A stretch of 47,834 nucleotides of DNA, taken from a virus. Positions within the stretch are counted from its first letter, which is position 1. The number at the start of each line of letters is the position of its first letter. The notes below the pieces were generated by a model. It had not been told where the DNA came from and ran no database searches. It worked only from the letters and a program-made list of their open reading frames with translations. The stretch lies in IMG/VR virus record IMGVR_UViG_3300048930_000091, positions 1-47,834 of that record; one strand, 5' to 3'. This document shows, piece by piece, positions 1 through 7,262 of the stretch. Made by a program: the position numbers and the translations under genes.

Positions 1-2
1 CA

Positions 3-71
3 CCGCCATATACGAATGCGTTCAATGCCGATATTGGGGTGTACTCGGTCTGGGTGAAGGAAGAGTCATAA
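3..71 (+). CDS. 3' end of an unidentified protein (partial)
   Basis: The third forward frame is open from the window edge to a TAA and encodes about 22 residues ending in VWVKEES. The composition (aromatic, Asn and Val rich) looks like a real C-terminus, and a well-placed start follows 40 bases later. The second frame is also open across this stretch to about 131, so the frame choice is not certain. The product cannot be recognised from so little. Confidence 0.4.
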   Translation, partial: PPYTNAFNADIGVYSVWVKEES

Positions 72-110
72 TAGAATGGCGTCTAATCACGAAAAAGATA
101 GGAGTACACA

Positions 111-275
111 ATGAAAAAGAGGAACGAAGCTAAAGAAGCAGCAGAGTCGTTTAAACTGGTAAGAGAAAACGTTGAGAAGTATAAAAAAATCAAAGGTAGT
201 TTAACTGTCAACCCTAAAACAGGTAAAGCCGAATATATTGATCCTGATGGCATCAAGAAATATGAACAAGGATAA
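111..275 (+). CDS. small basic hypothetical protein (54 aa)
   Basis: An ATG preceded by GGAG seven bases upstream opens a 54-codon frame. The product is rich in Lys and Glu in its first half (likely helical) and then has a short NPKTGKAEYIDPDG segment that resembles a beta-hairpin. It ends 8 bases before the next gene, so both are probably in one operon. I do not recognise a family. Good ribosome binding site and compact packing are the main support. Confidence 0.6.
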   Translation: MKKRNEAKEAAESFKLVRENVEKYKKIKGSLTVNPKTGKAEYIDPDGIKKYEQG

Positions 276-283
276 ATCTTACT

Positions 284-541
284 ATGAAACCTCGAATTCA
301 TAAAAAAATGCGAACATGCGACGAAAAAGATACTGCATTAAAAGAAATTATCCTTTCTATGATTAGAAAAAGTTTGATAATACACAATCAATGCATTAAA
401 GAAAATAAACATACCGGACACATTATTTGGTCTCAGTATGTAGATTCATACTTTGGGTTTTTACATGCAAAATACGATCGCCCATCTGCAACTTTCAGTT
501 TGTGGATATCTGACGGCGAAATAGAAGAGGATAAATCATGA
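284..541 (+). CDS. hypothetical protein (85 aa)
   Basis: The 85-residue product begins with a basic stretch (KPRIHKK), has a helical middle, and then an aromatic segment (SQYVDSYFGFLHAKYDRP). An AAGG lies about 12 bases before the ATG. Its TGA overlaps the ATG of the next gene (ATGA), the usual sign of translational coupling. No family is recognised. Confidence 0.6.
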   Translation: MKPRIHKKMRTCDEKDTALKEIILSMIRKSLIIHNQCIKENKHTGHIIWSQYVDSYFGFLHAKYDRPSATFSLWISDGEIEEDKS

Positions 542-1059
542 CACCAATTGAAACGATATGCAATTACTTAAACGATATTAACCAAAAAGATCCGATGGTG
601 TTAAAGAGCTTGAGTAATAACAGAATACCATGTAACAACCAAATAGTAAATCATCCACACGCAGTAGTTGGATCAGACAATACTATTGGAATAATGGGGC
701 TGCTTAATGGCGCGTTGGAAGCTGCTGGCATTGGTAAGATTTCTTATACAACAGATGGGAGCAATATAATGAAGTTTGCACCTTACGAATCGACTCACGA
801 TTGCCCTACTCGGATGAGTCAAAGCGCAAAGACATCGGAAACCGCTGATTCATCAGATATCTCGGAAGCAAAGAAACTTGCTTTAGGTCAAGAGCATTGC
901 CCGAATTGCATTCGGGAGGACACAGAACCGCGAGAGAATGAGGGTATGTTTTTGACATCATGCGCATGTCTTGGTATTCCATACGACACTGCTATCCGAC
1001 TAATGAAGCGCCTTCCAAAGAAAGCGGCTCCGGCTTCAAAATACGAAGATGGGCGCTAA
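538..1059 (+). CDS. hypothetical protein with a Cys-rich C-terminal segment (173 aa)
   Basis: The start overlaps the previous stop by four bases. The first half is mixed; the second half contains HCPNCIRED and, about 20 residues later, SCAC, which together could form one zinc site (C-x2-C and C-x-C). No catalytic motif is visible and the family is unknown. It is the last gene before a rho-independent terminator, so it probably closes an operon that begins outside or at the left end of the window. Confidence 0.6.
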   Translation: MTPIETICNYLNDINQKDPMVLKSLSNNRIPCNNQIVNHPHAVVGSDNTIGIMGLLNGALEAAGIGKISYTTDGSNIMKFAPYESTHDCPTRMSQSAKTSETADSSDISEAKKLALGQEHCPNCIREDTEPRENEGMFLTSCACLGIPYDTAIRLMKRLPKKAAPASKYEDGR

Positions 1060-1089
1060 GTAAGATATACCAATCTAAATATAGTAAGA

Positions 1090-1124
1090 AACTCGTCATT
1101 TATCGGTGACGAGTTTTATTTTTA
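1090..1124 (+). terminator. rho-independent terminator
   Basis: A 9-bp perfect stem (AACTCGTCA at 1090-1098 with TGACGAGTT at 1107-1115) closes an 8-base loop and runs into TTTATTTTTATT. It lies about 30 bases after the stop of the 173-aa gene and just before a promoter, so it separates two transcription units. Confidence 0.85.
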
Positions 1125-1131
1125 TTGACAC

Positions 1132-1160
1132 TTGACTTTTGTGAGCCAATTCGATATAAT
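1132..1160 (+). promoter_or_regulatory. promoter, TTGACT-N17-TATAAT with mid-spacer GCC
   Basis: TTGACT at 1132-1137 and TATAAT at 1155-1160 are 17 bases apart. The spacer has GCC at positions 8-10 and GA just before the -10 box, features shared with four other promoters in the window. Transcription would start near 1167, leaving a leader of about 40 bases before the membrane-protein gene at 1208. It follows the terminator directly. Confidence 0.85.
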
Positions 1161-1207
1161 GAGATACGTCGAGACAGTCGAATCTTTAATATAGGGCAAA
1201 TCATATA

Positions 1208-1411
1208 ATGGTTATTATAAATTTAGTGATTATTACTATCGTGGCAGTGATCGTGTCAGTGATCGTGCTAGTACTTGCTCTACTTATATGGATGAGTATA
1301 TCGGATTATAAAGAAACAATGATGTATCAAAGAAAAATCAATACCATCAAAGTTGAGATGTCTGAAATTGAAAGAAGAAAAGCCAGCCTCTTCGGGGATT
1401 ACATACCATGA
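1208..1411 (+). CDS. small single-pass membrane protein (67 aa)
   Basis: Residues 2-29 form one long hydrophobic segment made almost only of Ile, Val, Leu and Ala, followed by a charged helix (about 31-60) that could be a short coiled coil. This predicts an N-terminal membrane anchor with a cytoplasmic tail. It is the first gene after the promoter at 1132-1160, and an AGGG lies about 14 bases upstream of the ATG. Its stop overlaps the next start (ATGA). The function is unknown; small early membrane proteins of phages often act on the host envelope, but nothing here shows that. Confidence 0.6.
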   Translation: MVIINLVIITIVAVIVSVIVLVLALLIWMSISDYKETMMYQRKINTIKVEMSEIERRKASLFGDYIP

Positions 1412-1656
1412 ACAAGAAATATTACGCAATAATTGACAAAGATACCAAGAAATTCTATGCCTTTCTATTACAAGAGGATACTCTTAGACATGAAAGCTGG
1501 TATCAAGTAGAAGAACATAATGAGTTTAGTCTTGGTATTGTATTTGCCACATACGAAATTGCAGAAAAGAATCTTAACGAAATACTAACTTGCAAGCCAG
1601 AATTGAACCTTGCAATAGTAGAGATTGATGCAACAATAGGAAAATACGCGAAATGA
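1408..1656 (+). CDS. hypothetical protein (82 aa)
   Basis: The 82-residue product starts MNKKYYAIIDKDTKKFYAF and continues with alternating strands and helices, suggesting a small alpha/beta domain. It overlaps both neighbours by four bases (ATGA at each junction), so it is translated together with the membrane protein upstream and the DNA ligase downstream. No known family is recognised. Confidence 0.6.
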   Translation: MNKKYYAIIDKDTKKFYAFLLQEDTLRHESWYQVEEHNEFSLGIVFATYEIAEKNLNEILTCKPELNLAIVEIDATIGKYAK

Positions 1657-2582
1657 ACCAACCAATATTAGCGCCAAATGAAATAGTACCGTTAGATAAA
1701 ATTAGCTATCCGAAAATGGCTAGTTATAAACTAGACGGCAACAGGTGTATAGTAATTAATGGCGAATTACTAACACGGAACATGAAACCCCAAGGTAACA
1801 AAAAGCTAACAGAATACTTTAGCGAAATATGCAGAATAAGCAAGAAGTATAATGTAATATTCGATGGCGAAATATACTCGCCACTTCTTGAGTTCAATGT
1901 GTTACAAACTTATATCCGAACACATGATCTTGATATTCCGCCACGCATAGAATTAAAGTATTATATGTTTGACTGTATACCGGCGGTCTATTGGAATAAA
2001 AAGTGCGAATGGGAATATATGGATCGGCTAACGACTTTAAGGACCATAGTCGAAAGCGAAAATATACCCAACGTCGAATGCCTAAATCAAGTTTTGTGTA
2101 AGACTCAAGAGCAAACAGAAGCCCTATTTGCCAAGTCTCTTGCATGTGGATTTGAGGGGTTAATCTTACGGAACCCTAACGGTCTATACAAGAACGGCAG
2201 ATGTACAGTTAAGCAAGACAACATATTTAAACTAAAGGAATTTGAGACCGTTGACGCTAAAATAGTTAGTTTTAACAGCAGGTCTGTTATGAAAGAGGAT
2301 GCTCCTAGGTCTAGGGGTGAGACCGGTGAGCTAAAACGCGTCAATAAAAAGGAATACCGTGAGGAATCAGACGACCTTGGTAGCATTACCGTAGAAACAA
2401 AAGACGGTATACGTGTAGGGATAGGCTTGGGCAAAGGCACCACTCAAGAGTACCGGTTAGAGCTATGGCAAAACAGGGATAAATACATAGGTAAGTACCT
2501 TGAGTTCAAGTATATGCCTCATGGTACCAAGGACCTACCACGGATCGGTACGTTTGTTAGATTCCGTCCGGATAAGGATTAA
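1653..2582 (+). CDS. ATP-dependent DNA ligase
   Basis: The 309-residue product has the nucleotidyltransferase motifs in order. Motif I is YKLDGNR with Lys26 as the AMP-accepting residue; motif III is FDGEI near 70-74; motif IV is EGLILR near 167-172; and motif V is FKLKEF near 190-195. The C-terminal third, with KYMPHGTKDLPRIGTFVRFR at its end, fits an OB-fold. It would seal nicks during phage replication and recombination. The length is that of a minimal phage or viral ligase, well short of T4 gp30, so it is closer to small T7-like ligases in build. It is the fourth gene of a tight operon driven from 1132. Confidence 0.93.
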   Translation: MNQPILAPNEIVPLDKISYPKMASYKLDGNRCIVINGELLTRNMKPQGNKKLTEYFSEICRISKKYNVIFDGEIYSPLLEFNVLQTYIRTHDLDIPPRIELKYYMFDCIPAVYWNKKCEWEYMDRLTTLRTIVESENIPNVECLNQVLCKTQEQTEALFAKSLACGFEGLILRNPNGLYKNGRCTVKQDNIFKLKEFETVDAKIVSFNSRSVMKEDAPRSRGETGELKRVNKKEYREESDDLGSITVETKDGIRVGIGLGKGTTQEYRLELWQNRDKYIGKYLEFKYMPHGTKDLPRIGTFVRFRPDKD

Positions 2583-2587
2583 TTTGT

Positions 2588-2761
2588 ATGGAAAGCGCCA
2601 ACCAACAGAATACGGCTGACCGTGTATCTAGTAAACCAAAAGATACTAAGTTCGATATTCAATCAGAAATACAAAAACGTATTAATCGAATAATCGACAA
2701 GCAGCGTCAATCGGACCTCAAAATATACAGAGGTACCTTCGGTCTGTCTACCACCGTATAA
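2588..2761 (+). CDS. small hypothetical protein (57 aa)
   Basis: An ATG six bases after the ligase stop opens a 57-codon frame, with AAGGATT overlapping the ligase end as a possible ribosome binding site. The product is polar and charged (SEIQKRINRIIDKQRQSD in the middle, likely helical) and ends in a short hydrophobic tail. An overlapping minus-strand frame is also open here, but the position right behind the ligase favours this one. No family is recognised. Confidence 0.5.
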   Translation: MESANQQNTADRVSSKPKDTKFDIQSEIQKRINRIIDKQRQSDLKIYRGTFGLSTTV

Positions 2762-2797
2762 TCCACCTGTAAATAAGGATTAAACTCAAAACAAGCC

Positions 2798-3022
2798 GCG
2801 CAGCTTTCGAGCGAAGCGAGAAACCTCAATAAGCCATGATTGGATATAAATCTGACCGTGGCCTTCTTTATATCCATACACAAAATCTCTCTGGAACCAG
2901 GCTGTACTACTTCGCTTGAAACTATAAAGTTAGTTTCACTTATGGTTTTATCTGTTTATCAACCATTACTTTTTATAAGACCATTGGAGTTAGAGGTTTC
3001 TCGCTTCGCTCGAAAGCTGCGC
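2798..3022. repeat. 29-bp perfect inverted repeat flanking about 167 bp
   Basis: The arms at 2798-2826 and 2994-3022 are exact reverse complements (core CTTTCGAGCGAAGCGAGAAA). The 167 bases between them contain a second small inverted repeat, GGATATAAA near 2843 and TTTATATCC near 2868. The segment lies in a non-coding gap of about 490 bases between the ligase operon and the tail-tube-like gene. It has no terminal signature of a known insertion sequence. No protein in the + direction is evident inside it. Confidence 0.8.
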
Positions 3023-3108
3023 ATCGCCCTGTTTCCTTTAACGGTTGGACTCCAAAAGGCGGCTATATTGATATCTTTTATATTAACTGTCTTACATACA
3101 TCACTCAT
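2959..3108 (-). CDS. possible small protein (49 aa), doubtful
   Basis: On the minus strand an ATG with AAAGGAG six bases upstream opens a 49-codon frame, MSDVCKTVNI at its start, which is the only reason to list it. Its last third runs through one arm of the 29-bp inverted repeat. The same frame is open further upstream to 3282 and there overlaps the start of the tail-tube-like gene. The composition is not distinctive and it may not be expressed. Confidence 0.3.
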   Translation of the reverse strand: MSDVCKTVNIKDINIAAFWSPTVKGNRAMRSFRAKRETSNSNGLIKSNG

Positions 3109-3236
3109 AACTAACTCCTTTCTCATAAATCCCTGTATCCACTTTGATTCTACGCCGCCAAATCGTACTTGTCTATTTTCGTAAATTGGATTTCTGTTGC
3201 CAACCTTAGATTCACAGGGTGGTTGCGCACCGGTTA

Positions 3237-3244
3237 TATAAATA
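3237..3244 (+). promoter_or_regulatory. T4-type late promoter box (TATAAATA)
   Basis: A perfect match to the T4 late consensus lies nine bases before the ATG of the tail-tube-like gene. Late transcription starts about six bases after such a box, which would place the RNA 5' end within a few bases of the ATG. No Shine-Dalgarno sequence lies between them. The 8-mer is not rare in AT-rich DNA, so position and gene class carry the call. Confidence 0.55.
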
Positions 3245-3252
3245 TCACATAT

Positions 3253-3789
3253 ATGAGCGATATACCAATTATTGATCCGCATATCGAGTTCGGATTATTA
3301 CAAAATCAGCCGTCTGACAGGAACCTGTTACAGCGCACCAGGTTCAAGATGAATATACAACGGTTACCTACTACTACATTTCACTGTCAAAGTATTAATA
3401 TTCCGTCTTTACAGATCGGTATTGCAGAACAAACTACAATGTTTAACCCAATTCCGCGACCTGCTGGCTCAGTCAGTCATGACATTTTAAAGGTCGCATT
3501 CTTGGTAGACGAGACATTAAAGAGTTGGTTAGACATTAGAACATGGCTTATGCAATGCTCAGATTATAGAGATTTCACTGAATATCAGCCACCCAGTCAG
3601 CATTTTGACTCTAAATTAGTAATTTTAATAAACAGCTCTAAGCATAATCCTACTCATAGAATCACCTTTGAAAATGCCTTTCCAGTTATTCTAAGTAGTA
3701 TAGATCTGGATTCTAGTGACCCAATTAGCGATTATATCATTGCTCATGCCGGCTTTGCGTTTACTACCTATTCAGTCGAATCAATCTGA
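3253..3789 (+). CDS. tail-tube-like virion protein
   Basis: The 178-residue product has the layout of the T4 gp19/gp54 tail-tube family: an N-terminal strand with FHCQSINIPSLQIG, a PxxxFNPIPRPAG loop, then LKVAFLVDETLKSWLDIRTWL, and a late ITFENAFPVIL strand pair. The same order (aromatic/Cys strand, proline loop, FxVDE-helix-W) is typical of tube proteins of T4-like phages. The subunit would stack in rings to form the DNA channel of the contractile tail. I chose the ATG at 3253 (MSDIPIIDP) because it follows a late box. The frame stays open upstream to a TTG at 3169. Assignment rests on pattern, not alignment, and a baseplate tube-initiator is an alternative. Confidence 0.6.
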   Translation: MSDIPIIDPHIEFGLLQNQPSDRNLLQRTRFKMNIQRLPTTTFHCQSINIPSLQIGIAEQTTMFNPIPRPAGSVSHDILKVAFLVDETLKSWLDIRTWLMQCSDYRDFTEYQPPSQHFDSKLVILINSSKHNPTHRITFENAFPVILSSIDLDSSDPISDYIIAHAGFAFTTYSVESI

Positions 3790-3794
3790 GATTC

Positions 3795-3823
3795 TTGACT
3801 TTGAGATGCCATAACGATATAAT
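3795..3823 (+). promoter_or_regulatory. promoter, TTGACT-N17-TATAAT with mid-spacer GCC
   Basis: TTGACT at 3795-3800 and TATAAT at 3818-3823 with a 17-base spacer carrying GCC at positions 8-10 and GA before the -10 box. It starts six bases after the tail-protein stop. The ATG of the SNF2 helicase is at 3832, only eight bases beyond the -10 box, so the transcript would begin at or within two bases of the start codon. Confidence 0.85.
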
Positions 3824-3831
3824 GATTAACG

Positions 3832-5721
3832 ATGAGTACAACTGCAATGACAATAAAGACGTTATCAACTAGATACGATCCGTCTAGTATCATACGCAAA
3901 TCTCGGCTGATATCTGCAACTAGCCCTCTAGATGTAGAAATTAATAACATTAGAAGTAAGATATATGAAACTGTATATGATATTGTACTAAATGATAATA
4001 CCGACTATTTGAGTATAGACTTTATCGACAAGGCTAAACACAAGTCTCATATTGAGATTTATGACAGTATAAACCATTGCTGCTCTTGTGATTTGTATTG
4101 CCGTTCTGGTACAGGCACATGTAAGCATCTAGAGATTCTGAAACTAATGGCTAAGAATCCAGCTAGTGCATCTGAAAATGAAATCGTAGATTATATCGAA
4201 ACCATTTCTAAAAGATTAGATCGCCACAAGAAATCTAAGAATTATATATTCTTTAACGGTATGACTCGCAAAATACTACGGATCAAAACAGATCCTGCAT
4301 ATTGCGATCATAATTCGTATAGCATCGATACTTATAATAAGAATTATACATATTCTCAGGTAGAAGATGAAAGTGTATTATTTACTGATAATTATGTATT
4401 AAGCAAAGATATAACTCTGTTTGATTATCAAACTGAAATATTGCAGAAACTATTGCGAGTTAAGCGAGGGTTATGCTCAATGACGATGGGATCTGGTAAA
4501 ACTCTAATGAGCATTGCTGGTATGCACTACTTGAATACTAGTAATGTACTAATAGTGTGCCCTAAGAGCATTGCATTGCAGTGGCAAGAGGAAATCAGCA
4601 AAAATACTGGATTCCCGACTGTGATAGCCACTAGTGCCAATATTAGCACTATACCAGATGAAGTTATTACAATTGTAAGTTATCAGACGTTCATGAGAAA
4701 CGTAGATGCCTTCAAGACTAGGCATTACAAAATGTGCATCGCAGACGAAATCCAATACATTAGAAACGACGAATCTAAGATTTGGAGTGCATTTCGTAAA
4801 ATTGATTGTGAATACTTTTGGGGTCTTAGTGGTACTCTAATTGAAAATAAGCTAGACGATCTGTATAATGTTCTAGAAATAGTTAGACCTGGTATGTTGG
4901 GACCAAAGTGGTCATTCGACGCCAAGTATAAGCCGATTACTAGTGTTCATAACATGAAGGTATTGTACGAGAATTCTATACAAAACCTAGAAGAACTAAA
5001 GAAAGAAATTTCTGGCTGTGTGTTTGCATACGACGGATTAATATTACCAAAGATTCATAAGCAAGTAATTCGCATAGACATGATACCAGAAGCAAGAAAA
5101 ATGCATAACGATGCAATTAATTCTGCTGCTATGTTGGTCGCAAAGAGCCTTAGTAGAGGTCTTTCGTTCAAAGAACGAGCAATGGTTCAGGCTTACTATC
5201 TCAAAGCCAGACAGTGCTGCAATACACTAGAATTACTTGATTCATCTAGCACATATACAAGCCCCAAGATAGATGCTGTTATTGCAAAGATAGTAGAGAT
5301 TATTAAAACTGGTAATAACGTAGTTGTGTATTCTGAGTGGACTAGTATGCTTAGTATTATCGAAGATAGACTTCGTAGTAATAAAATCTCGTATCAGCGA
5401 TACGACGGCAGCATGAATACCCAAAAGCGTAAAGATGCAATTGATACATTCAAGGCATCTAATGGTATAGTATTTACAAGCAGCGATGCTGGTAGTATTG
5501 GTGTAGATGGTTTACAAATGTGCTGCAATCATATTATACATATCGAGCTGCCATGGAATCCTGCAAAGTTAGATCAAAGAAATGGCCGTTTGCATCGATT
5601 GAAGCAAGTAAACGAAGTTTATGTGTATAATTTCGTTACTAATGATTCTATTGAAACTAAGATAGAAAAGTTGCTTGATCAAAAGAAGAAGATTAGATAT
5701 GAGGCATTGTATGAGCACTAA
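3832..5721 (+). CDS. SNF2-family helicase with N-terminal SWIM zinc finger
   Basis: The 629-residue product joins a SWIM-type zinc finger (C84-x-C86, then C97-x-H99) to a superfamily 2 helicase core of the SNF2 type. Visible motifs are MGSGKT near 222-227 (Walker A), ADEIQ near 304-308 (motif II), GLSGT (motif III) and DQRNGRLHR near 580-588 (motif VI). Such ATPases move along double-stranded DNA and remodel protein-DNA complexes; bacterial RapA and SWIM/SNF2 proteins are relatives. The phage role is probably in replication, recombination or displacing bound proteins. It heads a long operon that continues into UvsY and UvsW. No Shine-Dalgarno precedes the ATG. Confidence 0.88.
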   Translation: MSTTAMTIKTLSTRYDPSSIIRKSRLISATSPLDVEINNIRSKIYETVYDIVLNDNTDYLSIDFIDKAKHKSHIEIYDSINHCCSCDLYCRSGTGTCKHLEILKLMAKNPASASENEIVDYIETISKRLDRHKKSKNYIFFNGMTRKILRIKTDPAYCDHNSYSIDTYNKNYTYSQVEDESVLFTDNYVLSKDITLFDYQTEILQKLLRVKRGLCSMTMGSGKTLMSIAGMHYLNTSNVLIVCPKSIALQWQEEISKNTGFPTVIATSANISTIPDEVITIVSYQTFMRNVDAFKTRHYKMCIADEIQYIRNDESKIWSAFRKIDCEYFWGLSGTLIENKLDDLYNVLEIVRPGMLGPKWSFDAKYKPITSVHNMKVLYENSIQNLEELKKEISGCVFAYDGLILPKIHKQVIRIDMIPEARKMHNDAINSAAMLVAKSLSRGLSFKERAMVQAYYLKARQCCNTLELLDSSSTYTSPKIDAVIAKIVEIIKTGNNVVVYSEWTSMLSIIEDRLRSNKISYQRYDGSMNTQKRKDAIDTFKASNGIVFTSSDAGSIGVDGLQMCCNHIIHIELPWNPAKLDQRNGRLHRLKQVNEVYVYNFVTNDSIETKIEKLLDQKKKIRYEALYEH

Positions 5722-6217
5722 TATTGATTATAAGACATATCAGAAGATATATCGAGAGAAATATGAAAAGATAAAGATTCTGCCGACCAAGTTTCAAGAA
5801 TCGTATTTTGGTGAATGGCTTACATATGAAAATGAACCTATCCATTATACTACCACGACTACTACCAATACCAATCCTTGCCAAGAAATAGTATTGCCGC
5901 ACACTAAAATAGATGAAAATTATATATTTGGCATTCTTTTGGCGATGAAGAGTTATTTCTATATCGAGGCTTATTATAACGAAAAGCCGCCAAGACGGAG
6001 TTATCGCGACAGTGATATGGATTTGTATGCACATATACAGATTAGCAAAGATAAGGCACCATATCTTAACTTCTATTATGGGCAGTATTTTATTACCAAG
6101 GCAAAACAAATTATGTTAAATAATACTACTTCTTTATTGGATTATTTGTATGCCAATAAAGAAGTAATGGAAAGATTCATTGCATCTGGTGATCCAAGAA
6201 TAGTATGGTGTATATGA
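5711..6217 (+). CDS. hypothetical protein (168 aa)
   Basis: The start chosen is the ATG at 5711 (MSTNIDYK), which overlaps the helicase stop by 11 bases; the frame continues upstream but inside helicase coding sequence. The product is rich in Tyr, has a threonine run (TTTTTTNTN) near residue 50 and a FYYGQYF segment. No motif or family is recognised. Its stop overlaps the UvsY start (ATGA), placing it between the helicase and the recombination mediator, so a replication-related role is possible but only by context. Confidence 0.65.
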   Translation: MSTNIDYKTYQKIYREKYEKIKILPTKFQESYFGEWLTYENEPIHYTTTTTTNTNPCQEIVLPHTKIDENYIFGILLAMKSYFYIEAYYNEKPPRRSYRDSDMDLYAHIQISKDKAPYLNFYYGQYFITKAKQIMLNNTTSLLDYLYANKEVMERFIASGDPRIVWCI

Positions 6218-6651
6218 CTATTGATGAAATTCGAAAAGAAATAGAAAAAGATACTGTAATAGATTCTATCCAGCTAGATAACGAATCTCTTAAAATTCCT
6301 AGTTTACACGGAAAATATCTAAGTTTCTTGACAGATGAGAAGCGTGTTCTTAGAATGTTAAAGAACAAATACGATGAAATTGTCAGAGAAAAGTGGGAAT
6401 ATTATACCGGTAAGTCTGATCCGTTGGTACTAAAACAAAAAGGCATAGATCAGTTCCCACATAAAATTCTGCGCCAAGACCTGGATATCTATCTGAATTC
6501 TGACACCGACGTACAGAAAATAGTATTAGATGTAACTAATCAAACTGTTAAAGTAGAGATGATTGAGGGGTTTATTAAAGAAATAAATTCTCGTCAGTGG
6601 ACAATAAGAAACGCTATAGAATGGAGAAAGTTTACTAATGGTATTAACTAA
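6214..6651 (+). CDS. uvsY: UvsY-like recombination mediator
   Basis: The 145-residue product resembles T4 UvsY (137 aa) over its whole length. It shares the opening TIDEIRKEIEKDTVIDSIQL, the central KWEYYTGKSDP (YYSGRGD in T4), the DLDIYLNSDTDVQKI stretch (VLSADKDVLKV in T4), and the C-terminal helix ending IEWRKF. UvsY helps UvsX load on single-stranded DNA covered by gp32. I chose the ATG at 6214, which overlaps the upstream stop, rather than the in-frame GTG/ATG nine bases earlier. Its neighbours include UvsW and, 11 kb on, UvsX. The assignment is by recalled sequence pattern. Confidence 0.82.
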   Translation: MTIDEIRKEIEKDTVIDSIQLDNESLKIPSLHGKYLSFLTDEKRVLRMLKNKYDEIVREKWEYYTGKSDPLVLKQKGIDQFPHKILRQDLDIYLNSDTDVQKIVLDVTNQTVKVEMIEGFIKEINSRQWTIRNAIEWRKFTNGIN

Positions 6652-7258
6652 TTTGACAGATTGTTGTGTTACTGATCCAAAAACACTGACGTACATTGCC
6701 GACGCTCTTGACTGGGACGATAGAAATCTGAAAGATGTGTTAAATAATACCAAAGAGTATTTGAATCATTGCTATACCATCGCCAAAAATTATAGCCATG
6801 ATCCAGTAACTCAAATCGGATCGTGCTTAGTCAATGAGCGAGGCGAATCAATTTCTACTGGGTATAATGGCTTTATTAAGCAAATTGATAATTTATCTGT
6901 CGTAGAAATGCGCGCACATCCAGACGCCCAAAAGCCCAATAAATATACTGTGTTCGAACACGCAGAACGCCGCGTCATATTTAACCATATCAGTGGTCGC
7001 GATAGTTGTGTCAAAATGAATTCTCTTGTTATGTTTTGCCCATACTTTAGTTGTGCAGAATGTTCGAGAGCAATTTGTCTTAGCGGCATTAAGTTGGTTA
7101 TTGGTCACAAGACACCCATTAGTCATTGCCCAGAAAGATGGCGAGAAAGCATTCTTGCTGGTAGAAAAATGTTTGATGAATACGGTGTAATGTATTATGA
7201 ATGGGGCGGTATAGTTGGAAACACCATGATGATAAATGGTAAAAATATAGAAGTATAA
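6638..7258 (+). CDS. deoxycytidylate (dCMP) deaminase
   Basis: The 206-residue product has the zinc deaminase signature: EHAERR (His and catalytic Glu near 108-110) and a C-x2-C site, SCAEC near 138-142, within the typical MFCPYFSCAECSRAI strand-helix. Converting dCMP to dUMP supplies thymidylate synthesis and helps set the base balance of phage DNA; T4 gene cd does the same. It lacks the usual Pro immediately before the first zinc Cys (SCAEC instead of PCxxC), a mild deviation. The start overlaps the uvsY stop by 14 bases. Confidence 0.88.
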   Translation: MVLTNLTDCCVTDPKTLTYIADALDWDDRNLKDVLNNTKEYLNHCYTIAKNYSHDPVTQIGSCLVNERGESISTGYNGFIKQIDNLSVVEMRAHPDAQKPNKYTVFEHAERRVIFNHISGRDSCVKMNSLVMFCPYFSCAECSRAICLSGIKLVIGHKTPISHCPERWRESILAGRKMFDEYGVMYYEWGGIVGNTMMINGKNIEV

Positions 7259-7262
7259 ACAT

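Noticed and set aside
2959-3282. Longer version (107 codons) of the minus-strand frame
   Set aside because: Its upstream half has no ribosome binding site and overlaps the start of the tail-tube-like gene. Only the 49-codon version with a Shine-Dalgarno is listed, at low confidence.
6328-6356. TTGACA-N17-TAGAAT inside uvsY
   Set aside because: It matches a sigma-70 promoter but lies inside coding sequence, lacks the GCC of the other promoters, and no transcription-unit start is evident there. Chance is likely in AT-rich DNA.
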